Source of the DNA: Oscheius onirici
Lineage: Eukaryota; Nematoda; Chromadorea; Rhabditida; Rhabditidae
Length of the DNA stretch: 64,000 nucleotides
Direction: 5' to 3'
Assembly (NCBI GenBank): GCA_932521025.1
Contig: OW051469.1
Location: forward strand, 9,808,398 to 9,872,397
Under the pieces are notes generated by a model. The model did not search any database and was not told where the DNA came from. It saw only the letters and a list, made by a program, of their open reading frames with translations. Positions 37,254-49,111 of the stretch are shown here, piece after piece. Made by a program: the position numbers and the translations under genes. Position 1 is the first letter of the stretch. The number at the start of each line of letters is the position of its first letter.

Positions 37254-37574
37254 CAGTCTCTCCGACCAGTTTCTTTTCCAGACTCCCCTCTCCGACCAGT
37301 TTCTTTTCCAGACTCCCCTCTCCGGAAGCCGTAGTCTTCTGGCCGTCAACGGTGAAATCATAGTCTCTAGTCTCGGTCACGTCATCACATTCTGGAACAC
37401 CAGAGAAAAGTCCATCATTCGACAGGTCAGCTCATTTTTCCTTAAAAAATAAGTTTTTAGGTGAACATGGGCCTTTGCATAGATTCTCTCCTTCGATTGA
37501 GACACAATTCAGTTCTCTGCCAGTGTGGCAACTCCCTGTACAAACTCAACATCCCATCACGTCTATCTTGTTGA
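33000..37574 (+). CDS. scp-1: SREBP cleavage-activating protein (SCAP)
   Basis: Sterol-sensing ER membrane escort that carries SREBP to the Golgi. Seventeen exons: 33000-33061, 33105-33250, 33588-33697, 33733-33912, 33949-34039, 34126-34307, 34340-34675, 34732-34940, 35023-35221, 35290-35984, 36051-36183, 36219-36487, 36523-36715, 36751-36960, 37000-37206, 37312-37425, 37461-37574; 1149 aa. It has an N-terminal membrane helix, a luminal loop with CMRDVLLGIPA, a sterol-sensing domain (LPIVSTFLVFM to GLLVDFYMQ, with the EIFPYIILVVVTENTMIITK segment), and a C-terminal WD40 propeller (HDYTVKIFD, CEEGVLCCWDLQT, GHVITFWNT). The last intron but one begins in TGTCCC repeats and ends in a duplicated 30-bp acceptor, so two in-frame forms differing by ten residues are possible. 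A uORF overlaps the start codon. AATAAA at 37656. Confidence 0.95.
37210..37252 (+). repeat. TGTCCC hexamer microsatellite in a scp-1 intron
   Basis: About seven units of CCCTGT directly after the donor of the scp-1 intron. The same hexamer forms the 143-bp array at 47541-47683 and, on the opposite strand, a short run at 34696-34712 in another scp-1 intron. Confidence 0.9.
37258..37317 (+). repeat. 30-bp tandem duplication spanning a splice acceptor
   Basis: The 30-base unit beginning CTCTCCGACCAG and containing TTCTTTTCCAG|ACTCCC occurs twice in a row. Each copy holds a usable acceptor (after 37281 and after 37311), and the distance is a multiple of three, so either choice keeps the scp-1 frame. 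Confidence 0.9.
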
Positions 37575-38112
37575 TTTTTCATTACATTCCGTTGTTTTTT
37601 TCTCATTTGCCTTTGAAATACGCTCAGGTCAGTCAGTGCCATGTGCCTTGTGATCAATAAAAGACTTATATTTGTTCATTTCTTGTGAATAACCGGTTTC
37701 GAAACCAGTGATTTATCGACTATTTTTGTGTAAAATAAAACTTCTTTTCTTATATCTGACCTTTCGCAGGAAAACCATAAAAATTAGCAGAAATAGGTTT
37801 CCCCGCGCTTTGATTGTCATTTAAAATTGCGTGGGCTTCGAAAACCATTTGAAAATTTCGATATTCTCCCGTTTCTCTCAATTTTGACTTTTTTTTCCGT
37901 TTCATCTGATTTTCTCTACTTTTTTTCTTCATTAAAAGTTGCCTAAGATGTATATCTAGCAGGCTTTTTATAAATCGCAGAATAAAAGGCTCCCAAAATA
38001 GGCGCTGTTTCCCAGTCAAAGTCGTAGTTCAAGCGATTTCTACCGCATTTTTTCCTTTTTCTTTAACTTCCCCATCGAAATTAGCGAAATTTCATACTTC
38101 AGACAGTCCAGA

Positions 38113-39092
38113 ATGTCAGCAAACACGGCAAATACCCCAGACGGCCGGGGTCTACTCATTTTCAACGGAGAAGTCATCCTGGTCTACGCATCGAACGTCA
38201 CTCTAACCGTCGAGAAGAACATCAACGAGGTTTTTGCATTCCGTAGAGTTTAAAAACTTGAAAACTTCCAGAATTTCAATGGAAAGTACAAAGGATCCGT
38301 GTACTTGACTTCACATCGCATAATCTTCATGAACGACGCTGCTGATCAATGGCTACACACATTCGAGATGCCGTTTGCCGTTATGGACGATGTCAGGCTG
38401 GAGCAGCCTATTTTTTGTGAGTGTTGCAATGTTTTTAACACAAAAAATCTATATCTTTTGCATGGCTCGCAAAAAGTAAAAGACACTTGCTTTTTCATTT
38501 CCGAGCTCTAAAATTTGGGAAAAAGCAAGCGAAATTGGCCCGATAATGTAATTTCCACAATTGCGTACATCTTTTCGTCTGGATGCTTATTTTTAATATA
38601 ATTTCCAATTTCAGCAGCAAACTACCTCAAAGGCTATGCCAATTGTCTGCCCGGAGCTCCGATTGCCGGTCAGATTGGCTGGAAGCTGTCCTTTGCCAGC
38701 GGTGGCTGTATCGACTTCGGTCAGGCTCTTCTGAACGCCGTCGAAATGGCTCAGAATCTGCGGCCGGCCAATGCTCCGCCGGCTTACGCGCCTCCGTCTG
38801 GGAACTTTTTCGCCGCGGATCCAAACCAATATGCTCCGAGGAGAGGAGACGCCTTCCCAGCGCCGACAGAATCCTTCCCAGGTCGTCCGGATCCGAACAA
38901 TGTCTTCATCAACGAGGCTCCGCCTCCCTACACAGGTAACTTTAGTTTTTTTTGACGGCAAAAATCCTCAAATTTGCAGGAATCGGCTCCGAGCGGCCTC
39001 CTCAGCCTACTGAAGAACTCGTCCCAGCCGGCCAGACGATAGCTCCTCCGAGCTACGAGGAATCCGAGGGTGTGCGACGTCGTCGCGTCTAA
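38113..39092 (+). CDS. WW-domain-binding protein 2 (WBP2)-like, GRAM domain
   Basis: Adaptor and transcriptional coactivator family with an N-terminal GRAM domain and Pro-rich tail that binds WW domains. Exons: 38113-38229, 38272-38416, 38615-38935, 38980-39092; 231 aa (human WBP2 is 261). The GRAM region is seen in GRGLLIFNGEVILVYASNV, GSVYLTSHRIIFMN and FEMPFAVMDDVRLEQPIF; then ANYLKGYANCLPGAPIAGQI and SGGCIDFGQAL, typical of WBP2. The tail has three PPxY motifs: PPAY, PPPY and PPSY. It ends in RRRRV-type basic residues. AATAAA at 39159. The gap to scp-1 is 539 bp, the largest in the array. Confidence 0.93.
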
Positions 39093-39369
39093 AAATACAT
39101 TCCCTGTAAGAATTTCATGTTTTTCTGTACATTTTTCTGACTGACCGATGTATTTTGTAATAAAGCAGTACTATTACCGTTGTCTATCAACTATTCTTTG
39201 GTTCTTGCCATATTTTTCGTGAAATTCTGCGTGATTCAGTAGGATCCAGCTGATTTTACCAGTCTTTGTCTGTTTTTGCTTTCTCCGGCCACGATTTCCG
39301 AGCCATGAAATAATACCCAAAAAGTGTATCAGCCAAGTTTTTGGCAAAATTCAATAGAAATAAAATATC

Positions 39370-42300
39370 ATGGAAAACTTCCAGATGACCGAATACTCCT
39401 TTGCCAACTTCCTCCAGCACCATCAGGGACAGCTGGAAGCTGGCGGAATCCGCCCGGAACTCTGGGGAGCTCTTCATAAGAAACTGCTGAATGAGGTAAG
39501 CACAATTCGTTCTTACCATTTTTTCGACCAAATTACACAAAATTTTGAGACTTTCGACGCCGGAGACTCCTTCCGCGTCGTCTGCGAGGAGACTGAGGAT
39601 GGAAACAAGGATTGGAGTGTCCTGGCCCTCAAGGATATGGATCCCATCGATGAGGACTGGTAAATTCTTCAACACTTTAAGCAATTTAAGCCATTTTAGT
39701 GTCTTTCTCATCGACCACATGTGGACTTATCGCCCGCACCAGGCCCGCCAGCAGCTGGAAGCTATGCCGCAACTAGTGGATCGGCTCAAAATGCTCATGG
39801 ATATCGACGATGATGAGGAATCGAGCTGTAGCGATGACGAAGTAACGACCGAGGCTGCGGAAATTGCCAAAATTCGACTGGCCAGCACGACCGAGTCTGG
39901 AGGTGGGTTGAACAGATTGTTGTCCAACTGGCTGTTGTGGCTCAAAGTGGTAAGCTGTCTAACTGTGGCTGTTGTGGTAGATTTTCTAGTGAAAATAGCC
40001 CATTGCCGTCTGAACTTTGATATTTTTGAGCGTTTTACCACGATTATTGGTTTCGCGACGAAAACCGAGGTTACGGTAATTTTCACTGAGCAAAATACAC
40101 GCAGACACAGTTACACAACTGGATTTACTAGGCCACAATTAGACAGCTGACTGAGCCAGTACAGCCACAGTTCGATAACAAGTTTATTTAGTTCTCAGTA
40201 AACAAAAAAGCTTTAGACAAGGAAGTCCTACCCCGCCACGAATCCGTTGATGCTCGTCTATGCTTCCAGTTAAAGGATCGCAACGGAGCCACCGACAAGA
40301 TCATGAGTCGGCTCTGGAAGTACGCCAACACCTACACTCTTCGTTACAAGACCGAGGCGGACGAAAGCAGTATGCCCGTCTGGTACCTGATGGACGAGTT
40401 CGGATCCAAGATTCCGCACAGGGACGAGGCTAATGTCAAGTGAGCTTTTTGACTAGTCATTACCGTAACCAACTTTTTGGACCAACACAATTTTTATAAT
40501 AAGTACAGACAATACAGTAACCCTAGATTATCCTAAAATTTGACTTGCTTCTGAATGCTCTTGGGCAAAAAGCCACTATCTGGCTCTGAAAACTACCCTT
40601 TTCCACCAAAAATCATTTTCAGGATAGTCCCGATCATCTACGCTCCTACCGGCGTCGCCTACAGTATCCTCTACCTCACTAAGCCGATCAATCTGGAGGA
40701 GGAAGTTTTCCGCGATTTTGCGGACTGCGCCCTAGCCAAGGCGCATCCAGACTGGCGTCAAGTCCTTCTTCTTCCCTTTTTCGAACAGGAAATCTTCGAA
40801 ATTCCGGCTCCGTACCTGCCCAGCGACGACTACTTCAGTTCCGGCCGAAATCCTGACCAGCTACCGTCTCTGGACGAGCAAAAAACGACGAGAAGTGCCC
40901 CCAAAACCGGTGGGAAAGTCAAAATTTACACGGATCACGATCAGCTGATCAAAAACCTCAAGAATGTCGACTTTGAGCTCGTAGAGAGCTGGGAAGACGC
41001 CGACGTGGTTTGGATGATTAAACACTTCCATGACTACAGGTTTTTTTTACTTAAAATTTTAAACTGTGGCGTAATTTTCAGGGATCTGGCCGTGAAGAAT
41101 CCAAAGGGACTGATTAATCAGTTCCCGTATGAGAGCTGTCTAAATGTGAAGGATCTCCTGGCGGCCATTTTGATGCAAATTAACAATGGAGAAGGTCCTC
41201 AGTGGTTCCAGGTAAGGGAGTTTTTAATCCACGTTGTGAGCAGCGAGTTGAACAAATTCGGCAGCTAAAAATACCCAAACACCTCCCAAATCCACTATTT
41301 TCCAGAAAACGTTCAATATCACCAACGCCCTACCCCAGTTCGCTTACTACTTTCAAAAGCGACAAAATTCCGGCCTGGACAATACCTGGATCGTCAAACC
41401 ATGGAATCTGGCTCGCGGCTTGGATATGCACGTCTCCCGCGACCTCGGTCAAATTATCAGGCTCACAGAGACCGGACCTAAGGTTTTTCAAAAGGGTTTC
41501 CCTAAAAATTTTGCTTAATTTAGATTGCTTGCAAATACATCGAGCGGCCGCTTCTTTTCACTCGTCCCGACACTGAAAATCGCGTTAAATTCGACTTGAG
41601 ATATATCCTGATGGTCAATTCCTTGAAGCCAGTAGAAGCCTATATTTACAACAAGTTTTGGATCCGATTTGCCATTAAGTAGGTCAATTTTCGTTTAATA
41701 AAAAGCTTTAATAAAACGTTAAGCGAGTTCGTTCTGGACGATTTGGACGATCTGGAGACGCATTTCACCGTCTTCAACTACGGCGACAAGACGAAGATTC
41801 TGCAGATGAAGTGTGACAATTTCGTCGCCTCGCTGGAAAAGACCTATCCGGGACTGAAGTGGCCGGAAATTCAGAAGCAGATTAATGGCGTTTTGAGAGA
41901 GATGCTGGAGATTGTGAGCAGGTAAATTCCTTGTATTTATAGCCTTTCGAAGCTCAAGTTTGACTTACTGAAACTAAACGAAAAATCAGTATCAGTTCTG
42001 GTTTTCTCGTTCGCTTACTATCTCATTTCGATCGTCTAGTTTGCTTGGACGGAACTCCTAAACAACTCAAAATTTTGCTACAACCACTCGGAAGCTTAAC
42101 GAACCCGGTAGAATTTACCGTTCCATGAAAAAGACCCTTTATTTTAAAAACTCATTTTTCAGTGCCGAACCGCCTCGAGGAGTCGCCTCCAACGCTCAAT
42201 CCCGAGCCATGTACGGTGTGGATATTATGCTTCAGTGGAACGGCAATGAAACTGCCGGTAACTTCCCTTTTATTTACTAAATAACGACTTTTAGTCTCAT

Positions 42301-42446
42301 CCGACTCGATACAGGCCACCCTTCTCGAATGCAACTTTATGCCTGACTGCGAACGCGCCTGCCAGTTCTATCCGGATTTCGCCGACACAGCCTTCCAGAC
42401 CATGTTCCTCGGAAACGTCGACTCGTCCAAAGTTACGAAAATTTGA
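39370..42446 (+). CDS. ttll-12: Tubulin-tyrosine-ligase-like protein 12
   Basis: TTLL12 family: an N-terminal SET-like region followed by a TTL-type ATP-grasp domain. Human TTLL12 is reported to modulate tubulin tyrosination and histone marks rather than act as a clear ligase. Exons: 39370-39495, 39550-39659, 39700-39902, 40211-40439, 40623-41039, 41082-41211, 41306-41482, 41524-41678, 41724-41921, 42163-42257, 42295-42446; 663 aa (human 644). Landmarks: [76 protein letters not shown], and [18 protein letters not shown] near the C-terminus. An acidic insert ([14 protein letters not shown]) sits in exon 3. The exon 3/4 junction (40211) is the weakest in the model. Last gene of the plus-strand array. 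Confidence 0.94.
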
Positions 42447-42761
42447 ATTTCCCCGGTTTCTTTTTGTTGAATTTGTTTTAAATTTTATGCTTTTTCCCCG
42501 GACAGCTTAATTGTAGAGGAGATCAGTAGTGAAGATTAGCGACGGCGGCGGAAATCAAAGAGAGCTGCGACTGTTTCGCGCACCATTAGCTGGGACAGCT
42601 GCGACCAAAATCAACAGGAGAGAGTGGAAGAGGAAAAAGCGTAGTTACAGTACTGGGCGAGAGTTAGACAGTACAGTCTATCGCCAGTCCGAGCAAACCA
42701 GGAGAGGAAGAAAGCCAGCCGTTGAAGGCTTTATTCAACGCGAAGAACGTGCACCTGCTGT

Positions 42762-43247
42762 CTAAAGCGTTCCACTTCCAATGTTGATGAGTCCTTCGAC
42801 TCCGCTTCCGTCTTGAGACCTCGTCTTCCATACCGAAGGCTTGCCAGTGTTGCTCTCCTTGTCCTTCTTCAGATTGTCGGCAAACTGTTTATGCACGTCT
42901 CCGATTGCTCCGCCGAGAACTTTGGTCAGTGCTTTGAAGGTCTCATTTTCTTCCGTCTTGGTCTTCGGGAGAATCTTCACATTTTGGAGCATCTCCTTCA
43001 CGGCCGTGCCCAGAAGGAGGGGGATCCTGGGTACCGTTTAGCAGCTCCAGATCGTCGTCCAGAGGGGCCGGCTTGATGGGAGCACTCTCCACTGCCAGCA
43101 CAAGCCCGAGCGAGAACAGGACGAAGAGTTTCTGGAAGATGGATTGAGTAGAGACAGAGATAAAGAGACAGACAAAGAGACTGAGAGAAGGACTTGCTAC
43201 TGGTAGAAATACGAAAGGACGGGAGATAGTTGAGTAAAACTAACCAT
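42762..43247 (-). pseudogene. Decayed copy of the small secreted protein gene at 44064
   Basis: Mirror-image paralogue of the gene at 44064-44556. Same structure: an exon holding only ATG (43247-43245), an intron GTTAGT...CTTCCAG, and a second exon from 43131. The signal peptide (KLFVLFSLGLVLAVESA) is intact. A single extra T in GGATCCCCCTCC (near 43026) shifts the frame against the intact copy (GGACCCCCTCC), about 34 residues in. The C-terminal TGG of the other copy is TAG here, which would drop the last residues even if the frame were restored. A few residues (around NPEKWK) are also missing. Confidence 0.8.
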
Positions 43248-44063
43248 GGCTCTGTTCCATGACTCTGCATCTTTCTGTTACTGTATGGAAGGCAATCCCC
43301 TTCACTGAAATTGTCTCATACTCTCCCTTCTCTCACTGGACCGTACTCCAGATACAGAGAGACTCTACTCTCTTCTGGTTGAATTTTCTCCAAACACTGC
43401 CTTATCCAAAAACTCTGTCTCCCCTCCCGATCTGAACAACTCCTTCGACAAAAAAGTCCTAATCCTAATCCCCATGTAATTGAGCCTATCACCTATACAA
43501 TTTGTGAGGAGCCGCTCGTCGATTAACAGCTCAAGCCCGCGACTGGATAACAATACGGCTGCACACCTGCTCCAGATGATATCTCAGCCAGAAGACACGG
43601 GTTTATGGCGATTCTAAGACCTAATTGGCTAGCTGTTAAATGTGGTTGCGTAAAGGGAGCTGACCCTTTTCCATTTTGAGTAAATACGGTCAGCTGGCTG
43701 GATAGTCTCTCAGGTGGCATTGCCTAATGGCAGTCGGTCTGTTGATCCAGATGCAAAAGGCTACCGCCTTGTCAAGTGGTCTGTCCAATCGTCAGCCGCC
43801 TTGTTAGTTCAAACAAACAGAGTACAAACAGACCCTACGGGAGGTGGTTGCCGGCTAATATGACGGAAGGATTACCCTCTTCAAGTGGAACTCGTTACCG
43901 CCAGGATTACTGTACTCTTTGATAGAAAATACTAAAAGTTTTGAGAACTAACACAAAGTTTTGCAACTTTTTGAAATTTTAGGGGATTAATCGAAGAACT
44001 CGATAGAAGTTCTGGAACAGAAGCTATTTAAGTGTTCTTCAAGCTACGAGCTCGTCGTCTACC
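43248..44063. promoter_or_regulatory. Divergent region between the two secreted-protein copies
   Basis: About 815 bp between two head-to-head paralogues. A TATA-like TATTTAAG lies near 44024, 40 bases before the intact ATG. No open frame of note. Confidence 0.45.
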
Positions 44064-44556
44064 ATGGTTAGTTCTACCCGACTGTCTCCCGTCCTTTGCT
44101 CTTTCTACCAGTAGCAAGTCTCTCCCTCTCTCTACTCAAAACATCTTGCAGAAACTCTTCGTTCTGTTCTCTCTCGGATTTGTGCTGGCAGTCGAGAGTG
44201 CTCCCATCAAGCCGACCCCTCTGGACGACGATCTGGAGTTGCTGAACGGTACCCAGGACCCCCTCCTTCTGGGCACGGCCGTGAAGGAGATGCTCGAAAA
44301 CGTTAAGATTCTGCCGAAGAGCAAGACGGAAGAAAATGAGACCTTCAAAGCACTGACCAAAGTTCTCGGCGGAGCAATCGGAGACGTGCATAAACAGTTT
44401 GCCGACAAGCTGAAGAATCCGGAGAAGTGGAAGAAGAACAAGGAGAGCTATACTGGCAAGCCGTCGGTATGGAAGACGAGGTCTCAAGACGAAGGACTCA
44501 TCAACAATGGAAGTGGCGCCAGTGGAACGCTTTGGACAGCTCTTCGCGTTGAATAA
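44064..44556 (+). CDS. Small secreted protein, unknown family
   Basis: Exon 1 is just the start codon (44064-44066, ATG|GTTAGT); exon 2 runs 44152-44556; 135 aa. Signal peptide of about 18 residues (MKLFVLFSLGFVLAVESA), then a Pro/Asp-rich linker, an amphipathic helical part (LLLGTAVKEMLENVKILP, ETFKALTKVLGGAIGDVHKQ) and a Lys/Trp-rich, Ser/Gly-rich tail (NPEKWKKNKES, KPSVWKTRSQDEG). No cysteines in the mature part. The stop overlaps the poly(A) signal (GAATAAAG). I do not recognise the family. A broken divergent copy lies at 42762-43247; the inverted duplication also covers some 3' flank (AAAGCCTTCAACGGCTGGCT is shared). Confidence 0.75.
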
Positions 44557-45732
44557 AGCCTTCAACGGCTGGCTTTCTTCTTCTGGTTTGTTTCGACTAG
44601 AGATGGACTGCCCAGTTTCTGAACTTGAAGTTTTTCTACCGTAGTTTATCCAGTTCTCTGAAGATCTTGTGACTCACAATACTACAGTTTGTCCTACCGT
44701 AATCCTCACTGTACTCAGACTCTGTCCCTTGCTCCATTTCCAATACAAACTCGACGATCTACCGTATATTCTGTCCCTCTGACTCTCTTTCCCTGTCATG
44801 CCTCTGGCACCTTCTCGCTCTTTTCATCAATTGACCACCCACCAAGTTAATTGTGCGGTTGACTTTGCCGCACGCGCCCATCTTGCCCACGCTGATCGCC
44901 GTCGGTTCTTTCAAGTCACTTTTTTTGCTGCACCTTCTGGCCCGACGCGTGCCATCTAAGCCCACTTTTTTCGGCTCCCGAAACCAGCAGGTTAGGCCCT
45001 TTTACGGCGCGGGAGAAAAAATGTCGGAGAGCGTGGCGAAATGAGTGCCACGAAGATTTATGAGCCGACTTCCTTTTTTGGGGCAGATGGCGGAAGAGGT
45101 AGGGTGGACAGAGGGACAGACTGTCCGTTTCTCTTCAGGATACGGTAGAAAGTTTCTAGACGGGACAGATATCACTTCCTTCATTTTCTCTCGCGCTAGC
45201 GTGATCTGTCGGCTCAATTTACCATCTCATCAAAGTGCCCTCTCACTCGTTTCCTTTCAACATAATGAGGAGTCGGTTCGGAGACAAACAGACGTTTTTC
45301 GGGGCCCCGAATCTCGTAAGAAGGGGCAGCTAATCAAGAGGCTAATTAACGAGATGTCGAAATTCGAATTGTCAGTTGGTATTCTGGCTCACACCTCTCT
45401 CAGTCAAAAAGTTTGAAACTTGTCTGTTTGCGTTCCAGTGAATGGAGGCTAGGCAGATAATCGGCTCAGAGACGATGAACGGCCGAACGTCTTGAGCTGA
45501 ACAATGGCCAGCAGACAGCTGGCCATTATCACCAGTACCTGCTGGCACCAGACGATAATAAGGAGAAAATGAGCTGAAGAGTTTAGAGACAGGACAGGGG
45601 GACAGAGCAGGCATGGTAAACTTGGTCCGGAACCAGACCAGCTTCGGCCAGGTGTCAACTTTGCGGCAGGCTAAAAAAATTCATTTCACATTTGTTTCTA
45701 ATTTTTCTTGTTTAATAATACTTTGTAGGGTA
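44557..45732. other. Intergenic DNA, no gene seen
   Basis: Between the secreted-protein gene and the hairpin at 45733. Contains short AT-rich and GGGACAGA tracts; open frames lack domains and splice logic. Confidence 0.5.
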
Positions 45733-45896
45733 AGATCTAATTATTACATCAAAAAATTATAAGAAAACAGAAAATTGACAACGAAAATGGAAGAATCAAA
45801 GAGTTTCGTTGAAATCTTCAGAAAATTTTCGATTTCTTCTCTTTTCGTTGTCAGTTTTCTTTTTTCTTGTAATTTTTTGATGTAATAATTAGATCT
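45733..45896. mobile_element. Short hairpin MITE
   Basis: 164-base fold-back: AGATCTAATTATTACATCAA at the left end and its complement at the right end, continuing inward as ATTGACAACGAAAA against TTTTCGTTGTCAGT with small mismatches. Nearly the whole element is arm; the loop is about 50 bases. No target duplication is clear. Confidence 0.8.
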
Positions 45897-46253
45897 ACAA
45901 AATTGACCCATGGTCGAAGCTAACCTGATTCCGGGCCAGATTTGCCATGCCTGAACAGAGAGACTGAGAGACTGTGACATGTTTCCCACGACAAAAAAAT
46001 TCATTAGTAGATCCATACTCTTTCCTCCTGTTAGTGATCGAGTATCTAATTAAGCATTCTTGAAGGTCAACATTTGCCTCCGCCTAGTGAGACAGAGACT
46101 CCGCCCCATCCTCTTCCTGTCTACAGTCCCAGCGCCACGCCTCCTCTCAGAAAACAGTTCCTCAGGTGTCGGTCTCTCGAGACAGCTGACTTTGTTTTTG
46201 TTTGTCCTGTACACTCCCTTCTAGACTTCAATTTTTATCAAAGTCGTTTTCAG

Positions 46254-47111
46254 ATGGCTCCTACCAGCAAGTCGACCAAGACGAGTCAGCTGAGAAGAAA
46301 TGAGAGGGAAAGGAAGCGAGTTCACCAGGTTTGTCTTTTTTCTAGATTTTTTTGAGCAATGGCTTTAGGTTAACGACGGCTTCGAGAAACTGCGCGACTG
46401 TGTGACCAAAGTGAGCGCGAACAAGAAATTGAGCAAGGCCGATACTCTGCGGGAGGCGGTCAAGTACATCCAGCATCTGAAGAGAGTGCTAGAGGAGGAA
46501 GGAGCTTCTTTCAATCCTGCAGGTTGGCTTTTATTAACTTTTTTTTAAAAGTTCTTTTAATGTAAATTAAAGCTGTAATCTTTAACTATAAGTTTATTGA
46601 AAGTCAGTGAATTCGTGATGGGAGCCTAAAGAGACCGCAGGGTCACGAATTCTCTGATTGCCAGTTTTGCGTCCACAGTTTCAGTACAAACTAAGAGATT
46701 TTTTTACTAAAGTAGTCAAAATAATTTACCAGTTTACAAAATAGTTTACAGGAGACACAGTCCTTCAACCAGTTTTACAGTACACAAAAGACACAGTCCT
46801 TTAACTTGTCTGACAGTACAAAAGACTCGGTCCTTTAGCCATGCCAACAATCTCTGTCCCCACAATTATTTTACCCACAGTCCTTTAAACATACTCTTCC
46901 AGACTTCATGATGTCCTCATCAGTTTCCTCATCGACCTATCCCTCTCCGCAGTCCTACTACGAAGAGAGCTTCTACCCTTCCCACCAGCAGATGCAAATG
47001 AGTCCCTTGGAGCTGACTCCGCCACAAGGAGTCGTACCCTCTAATGATTTTTACTTCAATCAGCACTATGCCATGCCGCAGTATCAGCAAGTCATGAGAA
47101 CGACGCCGTAA
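46254..47111 (+). CDS. Achaete-scute family bHLH transcription factor
   Basis: Proneural-type nuclear bHLH factor that binds E-boxes as a heterodimer with E proteins. Exons 46254-46328, 46369-46522, 46903-47111; 145 aa. Basic region RRNERERKRVHQVN, helix 1 DGFEKLRDCVTKV, loop NKKLSKADTL, helix 2 REAVKYIQHLKRVLEEE. The tail is rich in Tyr, Gln, Ser and Met (QQMQMSPLELTPPQG). The ATG sits directly behind the acceptor CGTTTTCAG, a likely trans-splice site. The intron after VHQ is at the same place in the paralogue at 54330-55299, which also has an intron inside the loop that is absent here. AATAAA at 47193. Which C. elegans hlh gene it matches (hlh-3, hlh-6, hlh-14 and others) cannot be decided by eye. 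Confidence 0.92.
46746..46830 (+). repeat. Imperfect short tandem repeat in the bHLH intron
   Basis: A unit of about 40 bases containing GACACAGTCCTTTAAC...ACAGTACA(C)AAAA is repeated about twice, with a further CAGTCCTTTAA copy at 46877. It lies in the second intron. Confidence 0.6.
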
Positions 47112-47539
47112 TCCTATTTTGTAAAGACTAGATGTCTTACGGGTCATTTTTCACTTTTCTTTGTGCTTTTTCCACCTTAATTCTACGGGTACAATAAACT
47201 ATTCTCGAATTTGAACTGGGAAGATCAGTAGGGGGTAATTGGGACAGGGAGAGCCGGCTGCAGGTTGATTGACACAGGGCCAAGGTTGTTTCTGTGTGTT
47301 TGAGAGAGTCTATCAATTAAAGAGGAAGCTTTTTGGGGGATCTAGAGGGAGAGAAATCTGAGCTGGTCTGGGAGAGAAAACATGTGTCGCGTGTGGGGTC
47401 ATGGCAGATAGTCTTGCCTTCATCTCTAATGGCTTCCAATTAATTATAGACTCCTCAAAGAATAGTCCAATCTGCTCACAGGTGGGTCTCAAAGGAGTGC
47501 GCCAATTATTGGTTACCGACTGAATTCTTTGGTAGGGAA

Positions 47540-47683
<144 letters not shown>

Positions 47684-49111
47684 TCGCTCCATCCTCTGAA
47701 CCTCTTCAACCGGTTCAAGAAACACCGCCACAGTAACTTTTTATCGTCGTTTAATTAACTTTGCGGGAGACCGCCATCGGGCAGACAGATCGCCCATAAA
47801 GTTGTGTAGACCCTCTCTCGGCGAGCAGTAGGTAATTAGGCACTCTTCCTTTGATCGTCGGCCGCCCCCCGTTCGTGCCAACAAACTTTTTGACCTTGTT
47901 ATGACTCAATCGCTCTATGTGAGTTATCCGACCGATGGACGGTAGCTGTCAGCTCGTATGTCTCTCTCCCTTGAGAGGTCTTGATCGCGTGCCAGCAGCA
48001 GGTGTATTTCGCCCTAAGCGCATTAACAATCAGCCCACTTGCAATTCTGAGTGGAGGAGAAGAAGACACCAGTAAATGGCTTATTGACATGACAGGATGA
48101 GTCAGAGACCGGATTTTGAAATTTTCAGTAGGGCAGAGGAACAAAGAGTCAGAAGAACTGTTTCTGATCAAGATAAGCTCGGCTCTTCCTCAATTTTCCA
48201 GCTGATCTGCCTTCGCAGCATGAGCCCTCCTACCGCCAAAGTCCTCTTTCCCCTGACGCAATCACAACGGCATCTGCCCCTCATCTTCCAGGATTATCAA
48301 GTGTTTATAGGATTCAATAAGAGGCTCGTCGTCCTTGCTCCAATCCTCGGGAGTCCTTTGTTCCCTTATGCTAATTGCGACTTTCGTCCCAGCCGCCTTT
48401 ATTCAATGACGAGGCGTCAGATTTACAATGAATTATGTACTGTTTATCCTCGACCGTCGAAAGAGAGTCGACCTTCAAAAAAAAGAGTACCTAATCAAGT
48501 TGTAAACGTTTATAGGGACCGGAAGGAGCCGACCGCAGATATCTGATCGCTACTACTTGCATAACAAGTGTTTGCACCGATTTACAGTAGCCATGCTGGA
48601 ATGTTTGCACAATTCATTTGCTGGTAATTGAGGATCACTTCCAGACTGTATAGGATTACCAATTCCGAGGCTCAGTCTCTCTTCATTTCCCAGCCCAATC
48701 ACAACATTCTTCTACAGGTGTTGATATCCTATTGTGCCCACGGGAGTCTCGTCCGTGACACCAGTCCATTCATCCAGACCACACTAATGCGCAAATGGGC
48801 ACGAGTTCAGTTCAGTAATTACCGGCTATGACTGTAGTGGAGAGAGAGTGCTAAGACGACTAATTCGACTCAGAGACAGGGGGACGTCTTCTAGTAAACA
48901 ACAAAATCATTCCCAGGAACAGATGTCCTCTCAAAGACCGAGAAAGGAGAAGCGTCTGTTACGCAACGAGTCAAAGGTTGCCGACCATGCTCAATTGGCT
49001 TCTGTTGCTCGCAAATAGCGACAGGTAGTTGAGGACACAGTGAGGGGTAACAAGAAGAGAGAGAGCTTATTTCCGGTTAGAGGGACAGAGGGACAGAGAC
49101 CGACTATTATA

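Noticed and set aside
48097-48546. 149-codon plus-strand open frame between the bHLH genes
   Set aside because: No recognisable domain, TTG/ATG context unclear, no splice structure, in a repeat-containing desert.
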